This document shows, in pieces, positions 1-5,356 of a stretch of 5,783 nucleotides of DNA (positions within the stretch are counted from its first letter, which is position 1; every line of letters starts with the position of its first letter). The position numbers and the translations under genes were made by a program. The notes beneath the pieces are model-generated. The model was not told where the DNA came from. It did no database searches and saw only the letters and a list, made by a program, of their open reading frames with translations. The stretch is from the NCBI GenBank assembly GCA_018065345.1, contig JAGHTM010000056.1, positions 1 through 5,783 on the forward strand, written 5' to 3'. The stretch comes from Candidatus Enterousia merdequi (GTDB taxonomy: Bacteria; Pseudomonadota; Alphaproteobacteria; Rs-D84).

Positions 1-1
1 T

Positions 2-166
2 TGCAGGGCGAATACAATCAATATTAACTGGATGGATGCGCTGGAAGAATCATTGACTAATGGTGCAAATCAATGTACATATGGTGGCGATATTATAACA
101 CCAAGTTTTGCTCCAGAAAAGAAAGGTCATACATTCAAAGGATGGACATTAAAGAAAAAGAATTAA
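2..166 (+). CDS. C-terminal end of an InlB B-repeat-like (Listeria-Bacteroides repeat) protein, partial
   Basis: The reading frame enters at the left edge and ends at TAA (164-166), leaving 54 residues with no start in the window. Its last 30 or so residues read CTYGGDIITP, then roughly ten residues on GHTFKGW, then a basic tail LKKKN. This matches the pattern of the InlB B / Listeria-Bacteroides repeat: a YGG turn, a proline-containing spacer, then G-[YH]-TF-x-GW. Such repeats are small beta-rich modules found, often in tandem, in extracellular or surface proteins. The visible copy ends only a few residues before the stop, so the repeat is C-terminal, and there is no obvious membrane anchor or autotransporter barrel after it. 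The role of the full protein cannot be judged from this fragment. The gene is followed 14 bases later by a strong terminator, so it ends its transcript. The repeat call rests on pattern recognition over one copy. Confidence 0.6.
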   Translation, partial: CRANTININWMDALEESLTNGANQCTYGGDIITPSFAPEKKGHTFKGWTLKKKN

Positions 167-180
167 TGTTCTTGGGTAAC

Positions 181-218
181 AAAAAAACACCGTCAAAAAC
201 TATGACGGTGTTTTTTTT
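181..218. terminator. Bidirectional Rho-independent terminator
   Basis: A perfect 8-bp GC-containing stem, CACCGTCA (188-195) with TGACGGTG (203-210), encloses a 7-nt loop. It is flanked by seven A on the left (181-187) and eight T on the right (211-218), so it has a U-tract in both directions. It serves the partial gene ending at 166 (+) and the lipoprotein gene ending at 230 (-), which converge on it. Confidence 0.93.
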
Positions 219-229
219 ATAATCTTTTT

Positions 230-679
230 TTAATCTTTGATTTCTAGTTCTTCAAGAATTTTATCTAGTTTCCGTAATGAAGAATTTGCACATCCACGAC
301 CACGCCATGATAATATTTCTTCGTTGGTCGCTTTGTCTGTGATAGACATATTAAAATTCCACCACCAAAAACCATTAAACATACACCATATTGGACGCAA
401 GATTTCTTTGCGTTCTGCAACACGGACAGCATATCGAACATTGTTCGGTATAATGAATACTTCGGTGTCGTCTTGGTCTGATTCGCGTACTTTCTGTAAT
501 GTGCCAACTTTGACTTTGTATCCGCGTTCTTCCATCGTTTGTTTTATAGATCTTTTCATAGAATATCCACCACGTGGAGTGTATATATTTGCATCTTTGT
601 CTAATGTGTTCGGTTTTAAATAAACACTGTTACACCCAGACAATATTAAACAAGATAAAGCAAGATATATAAAACGCAT
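230..679 (-). CDS. Small uncharacterised lipoprotein, Trp-rich, with two extra cysteines
   Basis: The product is 149 aa. It begins with a short basic and hydrophobic signal peptide ending in a good lipobox LSGC (lipidated Cys16). Residue +2 is Asn, so the E. coli sorting rule predicts the outer membrane. The mature part looks like a mixed alpha/beta domain: a basic helix at about 40-53 (SMKRSIKQTMEERGY), strands near 54-60 and 82-88, a striking aromatic stretch FNGFWWWNFN (101-110), a likely beta hairpin (110-127) and a C-terminal helix (133-147). Cys99 and Cys130 flank the aromatic/hairpin region and could form a disulfide in the periplasm. I do not recognise the family and assign no function. 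The start is supported by AAGGAA (687-692 on the plus strand as TTCCTT), 7 bases from the ATG. A weak promoter-like pair (TTGATT, 18 bp, TAATAT) lies upstream, but its predicted start site would fall on the Shine-Dalgarno. The gene is separated from rlpA upstream by that gene's terminator, so it is probably transcribed on its own. Confidence 0.85.
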   Translation of the reverse strand: MRFIYLALSCLILSGCNSVYLKPNTLDKDANIYTPRGGYSMKRSIKQTMEERGYKVKVGTLQKVRESDQDDTEVFIIPNNVRYAVRVAERKEILRPIWCMFNGFWWWNFNMSITDKATNEEILSWRGRGCANSSLRKLDKILEELEIKD

Positions 680-732
680 GAATTTATTCCTTTGGCATAT
701 ATTAAAACATGCGCTTTTTATAAATCAAGTAT

Positions 733-756
733 AAAAAAACCACCCAAAAGGGTGGT
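733..756 (-). terminator. Rho-independent terminator of the rlpA-like gene
   Basis: Read on the minus strand, a 7-bp stem ACCACCC / GGGTGGT closes a 4-nt loop (plus-strand arms 739-745 and 750-756). It is followed by seven U (plus-strand A733-739). It lies about 30 bases past the rlpA stop and shields the next minus-strand gene from read-through. Confidence 0.93.
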
Positions 757-757
757 C

Positions 758-780
758 AAGGAAAGGGGAGATTTTTCCTT
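758..780 (-). repeat. Inverted repeat (hairpin) in the 3' UTR of the rlpA-like gene
   Basis: A perfect 7-bp inverted repeat, AAGGAAA (758-764) and TTTCCTT (774-780), with a 9-nt loop. It sits between the rlpA stop codon and the terminator hairpin, so the transcript would end in two tandem hairpins. It has no U-tract of its own and is not a terminator. It could affect mRNA 3'-end stability, or be chance. Confidence 0.45.
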
Positions 781-784
781 AAAA

Positions 785-1648
785 TTAAATGCTGTCCGCA
801 TTAATCCATTTGCCAGATTGTAATAAACCTGGAGCCATACCTTTATCATTACGCAAAGCATCAATGATACGGCGTGCATTTGCAGCATCTAAATCAATAA
901 TGCGAACTTTGTACATATCTGCTTCATTTACAACAACAGAATGTCCATAAGATGATAATTCTTTTGCCAAAGCAATAGCGTTATCTTCGCTGTAAACTGC
1001 GGCTACTTGGATGCTGTATTCACCAGATGTTGCAACTGGGGCAGCTTGGACAGGTGCAACAGTTGTTTCTTGGACTGTTGGTTCTGTTTTTGTGATTTCA
1101 CCCAATGTTGCGTTTTTAACAGCAATAGATTCGTCTTGTAAAATTTGAACTTGGACTTTTGCTGTGCTGTTTATACCAATTTGTCTTGCAGCAGCAGCAG
1201 ATAAATCCATAATACGTGTATTTACAAATGGACCACGGTTATTTACACGAACTGTGACAGCATTGCCGTTGTCAAGATTTGTGACTCTTACGATAGATGG
1301 TAATGGCAATGTTTTGCTTGTTGCAACCATTTGATTAGAATCAAATATTTCGCCGTCGCTTGTTTTTGAACCGTTTAATTCAACAGGAATTATACCAGCA
1401 ATCCCAGTTTGGTTATATGTCATATCAGCACTTGGGATATATTGGACATCTTCAATTTTATATGGACTTCCAATATAATATTTTGGTGCAGCCGCCATCA
1501 AATAAGCGTTTTGATTCAAATTGTCAGATGCAACCAATTGTTCTTCGTTAAAACCGTCGTAACCGTATGTTATATCGTTTCCGTTGTCAGAAGTCATACA
1601 TCCTGCAACCAATGCGGATACTACCGCCAAAGATACTATTTTTTTCAT
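785..1648 (-). CDS. rlpA: RlpA-like septal lipoprotein with DPBB and SPOR domains
   Basis: The product is 287 aa. A signal peptide ends in lipobox LVAGC (Cys17). A double-psi beta-barrel (RlpA/expansin type) spans about 55-170, carrying SDGEIFD (97-103), KTLPLPS (112-118), VRVTNLDNG (120-128) and VNNRGPF (135-141). A Thr/Pro/Ala-rich linker (about 185-207) leads to a C-terminal SPOR domain (about 209-280, starting EYSIQVAAVYS), which in characterised proteins binds denuded glycan strands at the division septum. RlpA of Pseudomonas aeruginosa is a lytic transglycosylase cutting such glycans, whereas E. coli RlpA lacks that activity. Here Glu100 and Asp103 of the usual pattern are kept, but the common His before KTLP is Ser111 and the Asp of NDRGP is Asn137, so catalysis is uncertain and the protein could be a binder. 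The start has AAGGAG 7 bases upstream. The gene follows murJ on the same strand after 77 bases with no strong terminator between them, and also has its own candidate promoter. Family assignment is firm; enzymatic activity is not. Confidence 0.93.
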   Translation of the reverse strand: MKKIVSLAVVSALVAGCMTSDNGNDITYGYDGFNEEQLVASDNLNQNAYLMAAAPKYYIGSPYKIEDVQYIPSADMTYNQTGIAGIIPVELNGSKTSDGEIFDSNQMVATSKTLPLPSIVRVTNLDNGNAVTVRVNNRGPFVNTRIMDLSAAAARQIGINSTAKVQVQILQDESIAVKNATLGEITKTEPTVQETTVAPVQAAPVATSGEYSIQVAAVYSEDNAIALAKELSSYGHSVVVNEADMYKVRIIDLDAANARRIIDALRNDKGMAPGLLQSGKWINADSI

Positions 1649-1689
1649 ATTCTCACTCCTTTTGTGGGATAATTTTATTTATCTCTTAA

Positions 1690-1706
1690 TTATGATTTTA
1701 TCATAA
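1690..1706. repeat. Short inverted repeat over the rlpA -10 region
   Basis: TTATGA (1690-1695) and TCATAA (1701-1706) form a perfect 6-bp inverted repeat with a 5-nt spacer. It coincides with the candidate -10 of the rlpA promoter. It could be an operator half-site pair or merely an AT-rich coincidence. There is no U-tract on the minus strand, so it is not a terminator for murJ. Confidence 0.3.
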
Positions 1707-1723
1707 AAAGGGGTGATGTGCAA
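1695..1723 (-). promoter_or_regulatory. Candidate sigma-70-type promoter for rlpA
   Basis: On the minus strand, TTGCAC (plus 1718-1723) lies 17 bp from TAAAAT (plus 1695-1700). The -10 matches consensus at 5 of 6 positions and the -35 at 3 of 6. The predicted start leaves a 5' UTR of about 40 nt before the ATG at 1648. The -35 sits just past the murJ stop codon. Confidence 0.45.
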
Positions 1724-1725
1724 AT

Positions 1726-3192
1726 TTATTTTATAATAAATCTGTCTATGATAAAAGCGACTGGTAAATATACTATGCCAAATATCATAATAGCAGCACC
1801 AAGCCACCAAATATTAGCAATGTTTACAGATGCAAGTCCAATTCCACAAATAACAGAAATAACTGCAAATGCCATCATAGATATTATCGTCTTTTTGTCT
1901 GTTTTGACTAAACCACGATTACGACATACGCGACCAAGTAAATAATTTTTTACATAACCACTTATTACAACGCCAACTGGAATAGACAAATATCCGATAA
2001 ATGGGTATAGAGCAAGATATATAACTGTTGCGACACCCAAAGAAATCATACTTGTTTTAACTGGCGTTTTAACATCTTGGGAAGCATAAAGAGTTTTGCT
2101 GTAAATCTGACTTATCAACATTGCTGGCAAAACAAGGCACTGTATTTTTATAGCCAGCGCAACTGCGTCTGTAGATTCTTGAGTCCATGCACCATGTTGA
2201 AATAAAATCCTTATAATCGGTTCGGCTAAAACAAAAAGTCCAATCATACAAGGCATTATCAACATCATAGAACGACGCATAGATGAGTTTTGCTGTAAAT
2301 GAACGCTTCGCATATTCCCGTCTGTCAATGCTTTGGATATAGATGAAATTAAAACTGTGCCAACAGCAAGTCCAATCATAGCAAAAGGTAATTGAATCAT
2401 ACGGTCAGAATAATAAAGCCAAGATACTGCCCCAGATTGCCAACTTGCTACTAATGTGCCGACTATGATAGTGATTTGATAAAATCCGGAACCAACTAAG
2501 CTTACACCAAAACGTTTGAACATATCTTTGATTTTACTGTTCCAATGTGGAATTATCAGGCGTAATCCAAAATGTTTGCTGCGTATTCGTTGCCAAAGTA
2601 TAAAAAACTGTAAAATACCAGATAAAACAACAGTTGCTGCCATTACATAGATAATATACTGATTTCCGTATAATACAGACGCAGACAAAGCACATATAAG
2701 CATAATGTTTAACATAACTGGCATAAAGGCGGCTAATAAAAATCTTGAATGTGCGTTTAATACTGCAGATAAAAATGCTGCACCACATATAAAGATAACA
2801 TAAAAGAACATTACACGTGCAATAGTCACGGTAAGTTGCATTTTGCCAGGGTCTTCTGAAAACCCAGGAGCCAAAGCCCATACTATCAAAGGCATAAAGA
2901 TTTCAAATACTATGGTTATCCCTAGTAAAATCACCATAAGCCAAGAAAAAACATTTTTCGCAAAACCTTCTTCTTTATTTGCGTCTGTGTACATAGGTAT
3001 AAATATTGAAGACAATGCACCTTCGCCAAGTAAATCACGAAAAAGATTTGGTAATTTGAATGCTGCAAAGAAAATGTCAGATAAACGACCAGCACCAAGA
3101 AATCTTGCAATCAACATATCACGTATAAAGCCAAAAATACGACTTATACCAGTCATTGCACCAACACCAAATATATTTCTTCCTAATTTCAT
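1726..3192 (-). CDS. murJ: Lipid II flippase MurJ (MviN family)
   Basis: The product is a 488-aa integral membrane protein of the MOP superfamily. It flips undecaprenyl-linked peptidoglycan precursor (lipid II) from the cytoplasmic to the periplasmic face of the inner membrane. The N-terminal signature is clear: SRIFGFIRD (17-25), FLGAGRLSD (31-39), FKLPNLFRDLLGEGALSS (45-62). Arg18, Arg24, Asp39 and Arg52 fall at the same numbers as the functionally important charged residues of E. coli MurJ. WLYYSDRMIQLP (258-269) supplies Arg264, equivalent to the E. coli Arg270 region. SQDVKTPVK (371-379) is another family motif. Hydrophobic segments continue to the C-terminus, consistent with about 14 membrane spans, and the length is close to the family's usual 500. 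The start gives a natural MurJ N-terminus but has only a weak Shine-Dalgarno (AGGC, about 7 bases upstream). It is divergent from bamD and has a good promoter. No strong terminator follows, so some read-through into rlpA is likely. Confidence 0.97.
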   Translation of the reverse strand: MKLGRNIFGVGAMTGISRIFGFIRDMLIARFLGAGRLSDIFFAAFKLPNLFRDLLGEGALSSIFIPMYTDANKEEGFAKNVFSWLMVILLGITIVFEIFMPLIVWALAPGFSEDPGKMQLTVTIARVMFFYVIFICGAAFLSAVLNAHSRFLLAAFMPVMLNIMLICALSASVLYGNQYIIYVMAATVVLSGILQFFILWQRIRSKHFGLRLIIPHWNSKIKDMFKRFGVSLVGSGFYQITIIVGTLVASWQSGAVSWLYYSDRMIQLPFAMIGLAVGTVLISSISKALTDGNMRSVHLQQNSSMRRSMMLIMPCMIGLFVLAEPIIRILFQHGAWTQESTDAVALAIKIQCLVLPAMLISQIYSKTLYASQDVKTPVKTSMISLGVATVIYLALYPFIGYLSIPVGVVISGYVKNYLLGRVCRNRGLVKTDKKTIISMMAFAVISVICGIGLASVNIANIWWLGAAIMIFGIVYLPVAFIIDRFIIK

Positions 3193-3233
3193 TTGTTTTG
3201 CCTATTTTTTTCTTTTATTTTTTGATAAGTTTC

Positions 3234-3263
3234 ATTATACTGCGTTTAATTAAGGAATTTCAA
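3234..3263 (-). promoter_or_regulatory. Promoter of murJ
   Basis: On the minus strand, TTGAAA (plus 3258-3263) is 18 bp from a perfect TATAAT (plus 3234-3239). The -35 matches consensus at 5 of 6 positions. The predicted transcript start leaves about 35 nt before the murJ ATG. The -35 lies between the bamD Shine-Dalgarno and the bamD start codon. Confidence 0.7.
3236..3241 (+). promoter_or_regulatory. Candidate -10 element for bamD
   Basis: TATACT (5 of 6 to consensus) lies 24 bases before the bamD ATG. No good -35 is visible at 16-18 bp; the T-rich sequence there matches poorly. It overlaps the murJ -10 on the other strand by four bases. Another plus-strand pair (TTGATA 3222-3227, TTTAAT 3245-3250) would start transcription on the ribosome binding site and is less likely. 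Confidence 0.35.
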
Positions 3264-3265
3264 GT

Positions 3266-3982
3266 ATGAAAAAAATATTACTATTATTTTGTTGTGTGCC
3301 ATTGTTATATGCTTGCGCTGGCGAAGATGTTAAGGTTGAACGTCCATTGGAAGATATTTATAAAGAAGCGTACCAAGAATTTAATAACAAAAATTATGAA
3401 GAAGCGGCTGAATTATTTCAAACAGCCGAATCTCAATACCCATCATCACCTTGGTCTGCAGATGCGCTGGTTATGATGGCTTATTCCAGATATATGGATA
3501 AGGATTTTTCTGGGGCGATATTGTCAATAGATAGATATATGAGATTCCATCCAGGACATGTTGATGTTCCATATATGATGTATTTGCGTGGAATGTGCTA
3601 TTATCGTCAAGTAAGCGATGTTCGTCGTGACCCTGGAATGTCTGCGTATGCTTTGCAACAGTTTCAACAGTTGATTGAACGTTTCCCACACAGCGAATAT
3701 GCAAAAAATGCTAAAAATAAAATTCTTATCTTGAAAAACTATATTGCAGGCAAGGTTATGTATGCCGCGCGTAATGATATGCAGTCTGAAAACTGGACTG
3801 CTGCGATTACTCGTTTGCAATCTATTGTTGCAACAGCTCAAGAAACTGTTATGACCCCAGAAGCGATGTTCCGTTTAACAGAATGTTATAATGCTATTGG
3901 TTTGTCTGAACAGGCAATCGGTTATGCTGATATGTTGCGGAAAAATTTCCCAGATAACGAATGGACTAAAAAATTAAAATAA
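3266..3982 (+). CDS. bamD: Outer-membrane assembly lipoprotein BamD
   Basis: The product is 238 aa. A signal peptide ends in lipobox LYAC (Cys17, +2 Ala, outer membrane by the usual rule). The mature protein consists of TPR-type helix pairs across about 27-235: EAYQEFNNKNYEEAAELFQ (35-53, first TPR), then ADALVMMAYSRYMDKDFSGA (65-84), then the BamD-typical FHPGHVDVPYMMYLRGMCYY (94-113), RDPG (121-124) and FPHSEYAKNAKNKI (140-153). In characterised bacteria BamD is the essential lipoprotein of the BAM complex; it receives unfolded outer-membrane proteins and activates BamA. Length and domain order fit the family. The start is supported by AAGGAA with 8-base spacing and by the signal peptide beginning MKKILLL. 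It is divergent from murJ with a 73-bp gap, and stands as a single-gene unit closed by its own terminator. The bamA gene is not in the window. Confidence 0.95.
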   Translation: MKKILLLFCCVPLLYACAGEDVKVERPLEDIYKEAYQEFNNKNYEEAAELFQTAESQYPSSPWSADALVMMAYSRYMDKDFSGAILSIDRYMRFHPGHVDVPYMMYLRGMCYYRQVSDVRRDPGMSAYALQQFQQLIERFPHSEYAKNAKNKILILKNYIAGKVMYAARNDMQSENWTAAITRLQSIVATAQETVMTPEAMFRLTECYNAIGLSEQAIGYADMLRKNFPDNEWTKKLK

Positions 3983-4007
3983 AAAAGCCACATTTTGTGG
4001 CTTTTTT
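3981..4007. terminator. Bidirectional Rho-independent terminator
   Basis: Stem GCCAC (3987-3991) with GTGGC (3997-4001), loop 5 nt, extended by six A (3981-3986) pairing with six T (4002-4007), giving an 11-bp stem overall. The A and T tracts provide a U-tract in either direction. It serves bamD (stop TAA 3980-3982, overlapping the first A residues) and the converging lipoprotein gene ending at 4009. Confidence 0.92.
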
Positions 4008-4008
4008 A

Positions 4009-4389
4009 TTATCTTTGTCTTTGACTTTGAATTGTATCGTTTTTATATTTTTCGATAATTTCTCTGTCTTTTCTGATTTGAATAGTATCGTGATTATATT
4101 CTAAAACTGTTTCATCAATTTTGAATACACGAAAACCTTCATAACGTTGAACAGTTTGTAATTTAATAGGATCGCCTTCTTTGAAGTAAGGTAAATCAGA
4201 TATTAATTGTTTCGCGTTTTGTGCGCCTTTTGTACAATCTACCAAACGTTCTTCGTTTGTATCGTCTTTGACCAATACCTTTTTATCGTGTGTTGAAACA
4301 AAAGTGTTTGCATAGAATACAGGTTTGCAAGCATTCATTGTTAAACCAAATAATGGAACAAGAATAATGTGTTTTGTATTTATTGCCAT
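4009..4389 (-). CDS. Small putative lipoprotein of unknown function
   Basis: The product is 126 aa. The N-terminus (MAINTKHIILVPLFGL) is a basic and hydrophobic signal-like segment ending in MNAC, a tolerable but imperfect lipobox (Cys21; Asn at -2 is unusual). The mature part is highly charged, with one further cysteine (Cys52). A region with alternating hydrophobic residues at about 75-106 (IKLQTVQRYEGFRVFKID, then YNHDTIQIR) could form a few strands, followed by a Lys/Glu/Gln-rich C-terminal tail. I do not recognise a family. It may be an outer-membrane-anchored periplasmic protein; if Cys21 is not lipidated it would be secreted or membrane-tethered. The start has AGGA 7 bases upstream and a full-consensus promoter about 30 nt before it, so it is probably well transcribed. 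It lies 59 bases after dcd on the same strand with no terminator between them, so it may also receive dcd read-through. Confidence 0.8.
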   Translation of the reverse strand: MAINTKHIILVPLFGLTMNACKPVFYANTFVSTHDKKVLVKDDTNEERLVDCTKGAQNAKQLISDLPYFKEGDPIKLQTVQRYEGFRVFKIDETVLEYNHDTIQIRKDREIIEKYKNDTIQSQRQR

Positions 4390-4420
4390 TTTTTATCCTT
4401 TTTTTGATTGAAGTAATTGT

Positions 4421-4448
4421 ATTATAGTCAAAAAAATGTATTTGTCAA
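4421..4448 (-). promoter_or_regulatory. Full-consensus sigma-70-type promoter for the small lipoprotein gene
   Basis: On the minus strand, a perfect TTGACA (plus 4443-4448) and a perfect TATAAT (plus 4421-4426) are separated by 16 bp. The predicted start leaves a 5' UTR of about 25-30 nt before the ATG at 4389. The -35 directly abuts the TAG stop codon of dcd (4449-4451). Confidence 0.82.
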
Positions 4449-5291
4449 CTATTTTTGTTTTTGAACCAAATCTTTTATAAAAGAATCTATTGGCACAGGT
4501 GCAGCAGGTGTAGGGCCTGTTTGTCCATGATAATGGCTTGATTGAATTGTGCTGTATTGTTTTTGTTCGCCACGAAATTCATCATAATAGATTTGACCAA
4601 TACGCATATAAGGGTAAACGACAGTCGGGTGTAATACACGAATTTCAAGAGTCCAATTTCCACAAAAACCGTTGTCACCACGACCTGCAGTATGATGATT
4701 TAATATGAAATTGCGGCCAATACTTGATTTTCCATCAATATAAGGAAACAAATTGTATGTTTCTGTATATTCTACGGTTGAAGCCAAATATCCAAATTGT
4801 GGGTTCAATATCGCCCCATTTTCTGGGATTTCAAAAGAAATGGTTTCTTTCGATTTTGCAGGGTCTATCAAGAAGTCAGGATTGCGGAAATCATATGCTA
4901 CATGCCCAGCAAGATAAAGAAAATAAGGGTGGTCGTTGATTGCGTTTGGAAAGTGTTTATTTATTTTTTCTTTTAGATATCTGTTTTTAGCAAAGTTTTC
5001 CCATTTTGGAAAAGTTGTTTTTGCTAATTCGTTTGTTTCTTCGGTAGAATAAAACCAATCTTGCATGGAATATTCATGATTTTTATCGTATGCAATGAAT
5101 GGCTTTGTTCCATATGGAATAGTGTCTTTATAAACTTTGAATGTTGGCGATAAATGTAAATCATAGCTGTTAGAACCCAAACATCTTTCATCAAAAGGTT
5201 CTATAATAATGTTAGGTCTGCCATATTCACCAGGGTTATGAGGATTGTTTAATCGCATCTGTCTTAAAATTTCAGGACCACTTAATTGCAT
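4449..5291 (-). CDS. dcd: dCTP deaminase family protein with a large extra region
   Basis: The product is 280 aa, against about 190 for typical bacterial Dcd. Dcd converts dCTP to dUTP (and ammonia), feeding dTMP synthesis; some relatives also hydrolyse dUTP to dUMP. Family core: LSGPEILRQM (3-12), a strand with GSNSYDLHLSPTFKVY (39-54), ENGAILNPQFGYLAST (157-172), the substrate/subunit motif DGKSSIGR (186-193), HHTAGRGD (199-206), GFCGNWTLEIR (208-218) with the probable catalytic Glu216, MRIGQI (229-234), and the C-terminal nucleotide-lid motif HYHGQTGPT (253-261). Arg193, Ala202 and Arg204 align with E. coli Arg115, Ala124 and Arg126. Between the core strands, residues about 56-148 are much longer than in E. 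coli Dcd (some 70 extra residues, rich in aromatic and Lys residues). It is not clear whether it is mono- or bifunctional. The start is supported by AAGGAA at 6-base spacing. It is divergent from era. Stop is TAG. Confidence 0.88.
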   Translation of the reverse strand: MQLSGPEILRQMRLNNPHNPGEYGRPNIIIEPFDERCLGSNSYDLHLSPTFKVYKDTIPYGTKPFIAYDKNHEYSMQDWFYSTEETNELAKTTFPKWENFAKNRYLKEKINKHFPNAINDHPYFLYLAGHVAYDFRNPDFLIDPAKSKETISFEIPENGAILNPQFGYLASTVEYTETYNLFPYIDGKSSIGRNFILNHHTAGRGDNGFCGNWTLEIRVLHPTVVYPYMRIGQIYYDEFRGEQKQYSTIQSSHYHGQTGPTPAAPVPIDSFIKDLVQKQK

Positions 5292-5327
5292 GTTGCTTTC
5301 CTTATCGTTGTCCTCTCTCTGAAATGG

Positions 5328-5356
5328 ACTTTAATATAATAATGTTGCTTTTTCAA
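5328..5356 (-). promoter_or_regulatory. Weak candidate promoter for dcd
   Basis: On the minus strand, TTGAAA (plus 5351-5356, 5 of 6) is 17 bp from TAAAGT (plus 5328-5333, 4 of 6), giving a 5' UTR of about 30 nt. The area is AT-rich and other -10-like hexamers are present, so this is only the best-spaced choice. Confidence 0.35.

Noticed and set aside
237..623. 128-codon open frame on the plus strand opposite the small lipoprotein gene
   Set aside because: No Shine-Dalgarno and no protein-like pattern. The minus-strand frame has a lipobox, a ribosome binding site and a terminator, so this is its shadow.
699..728. TTGATT-18-TAATAT promoter-like pair for the 230-679 gene
   Set aside because: Both boxes are only 4 of 6 and transcription would begin on the Shine-Dalgarno, so I did not list it as a feature.
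1690..1706. Hairpin after murJ as a Rho-independent terminator
   Set aside because: The stem is AT-only apart from one G-C pair and no U-tract follows on the minus strand.
2843..3253. 136-codon plus-strand open frame antisense to the start of murJ and crossing its promoter
   Set aside because: The murJ frame is unmistakable here, and the antisense frame lacks a start site and recognisable motifs.
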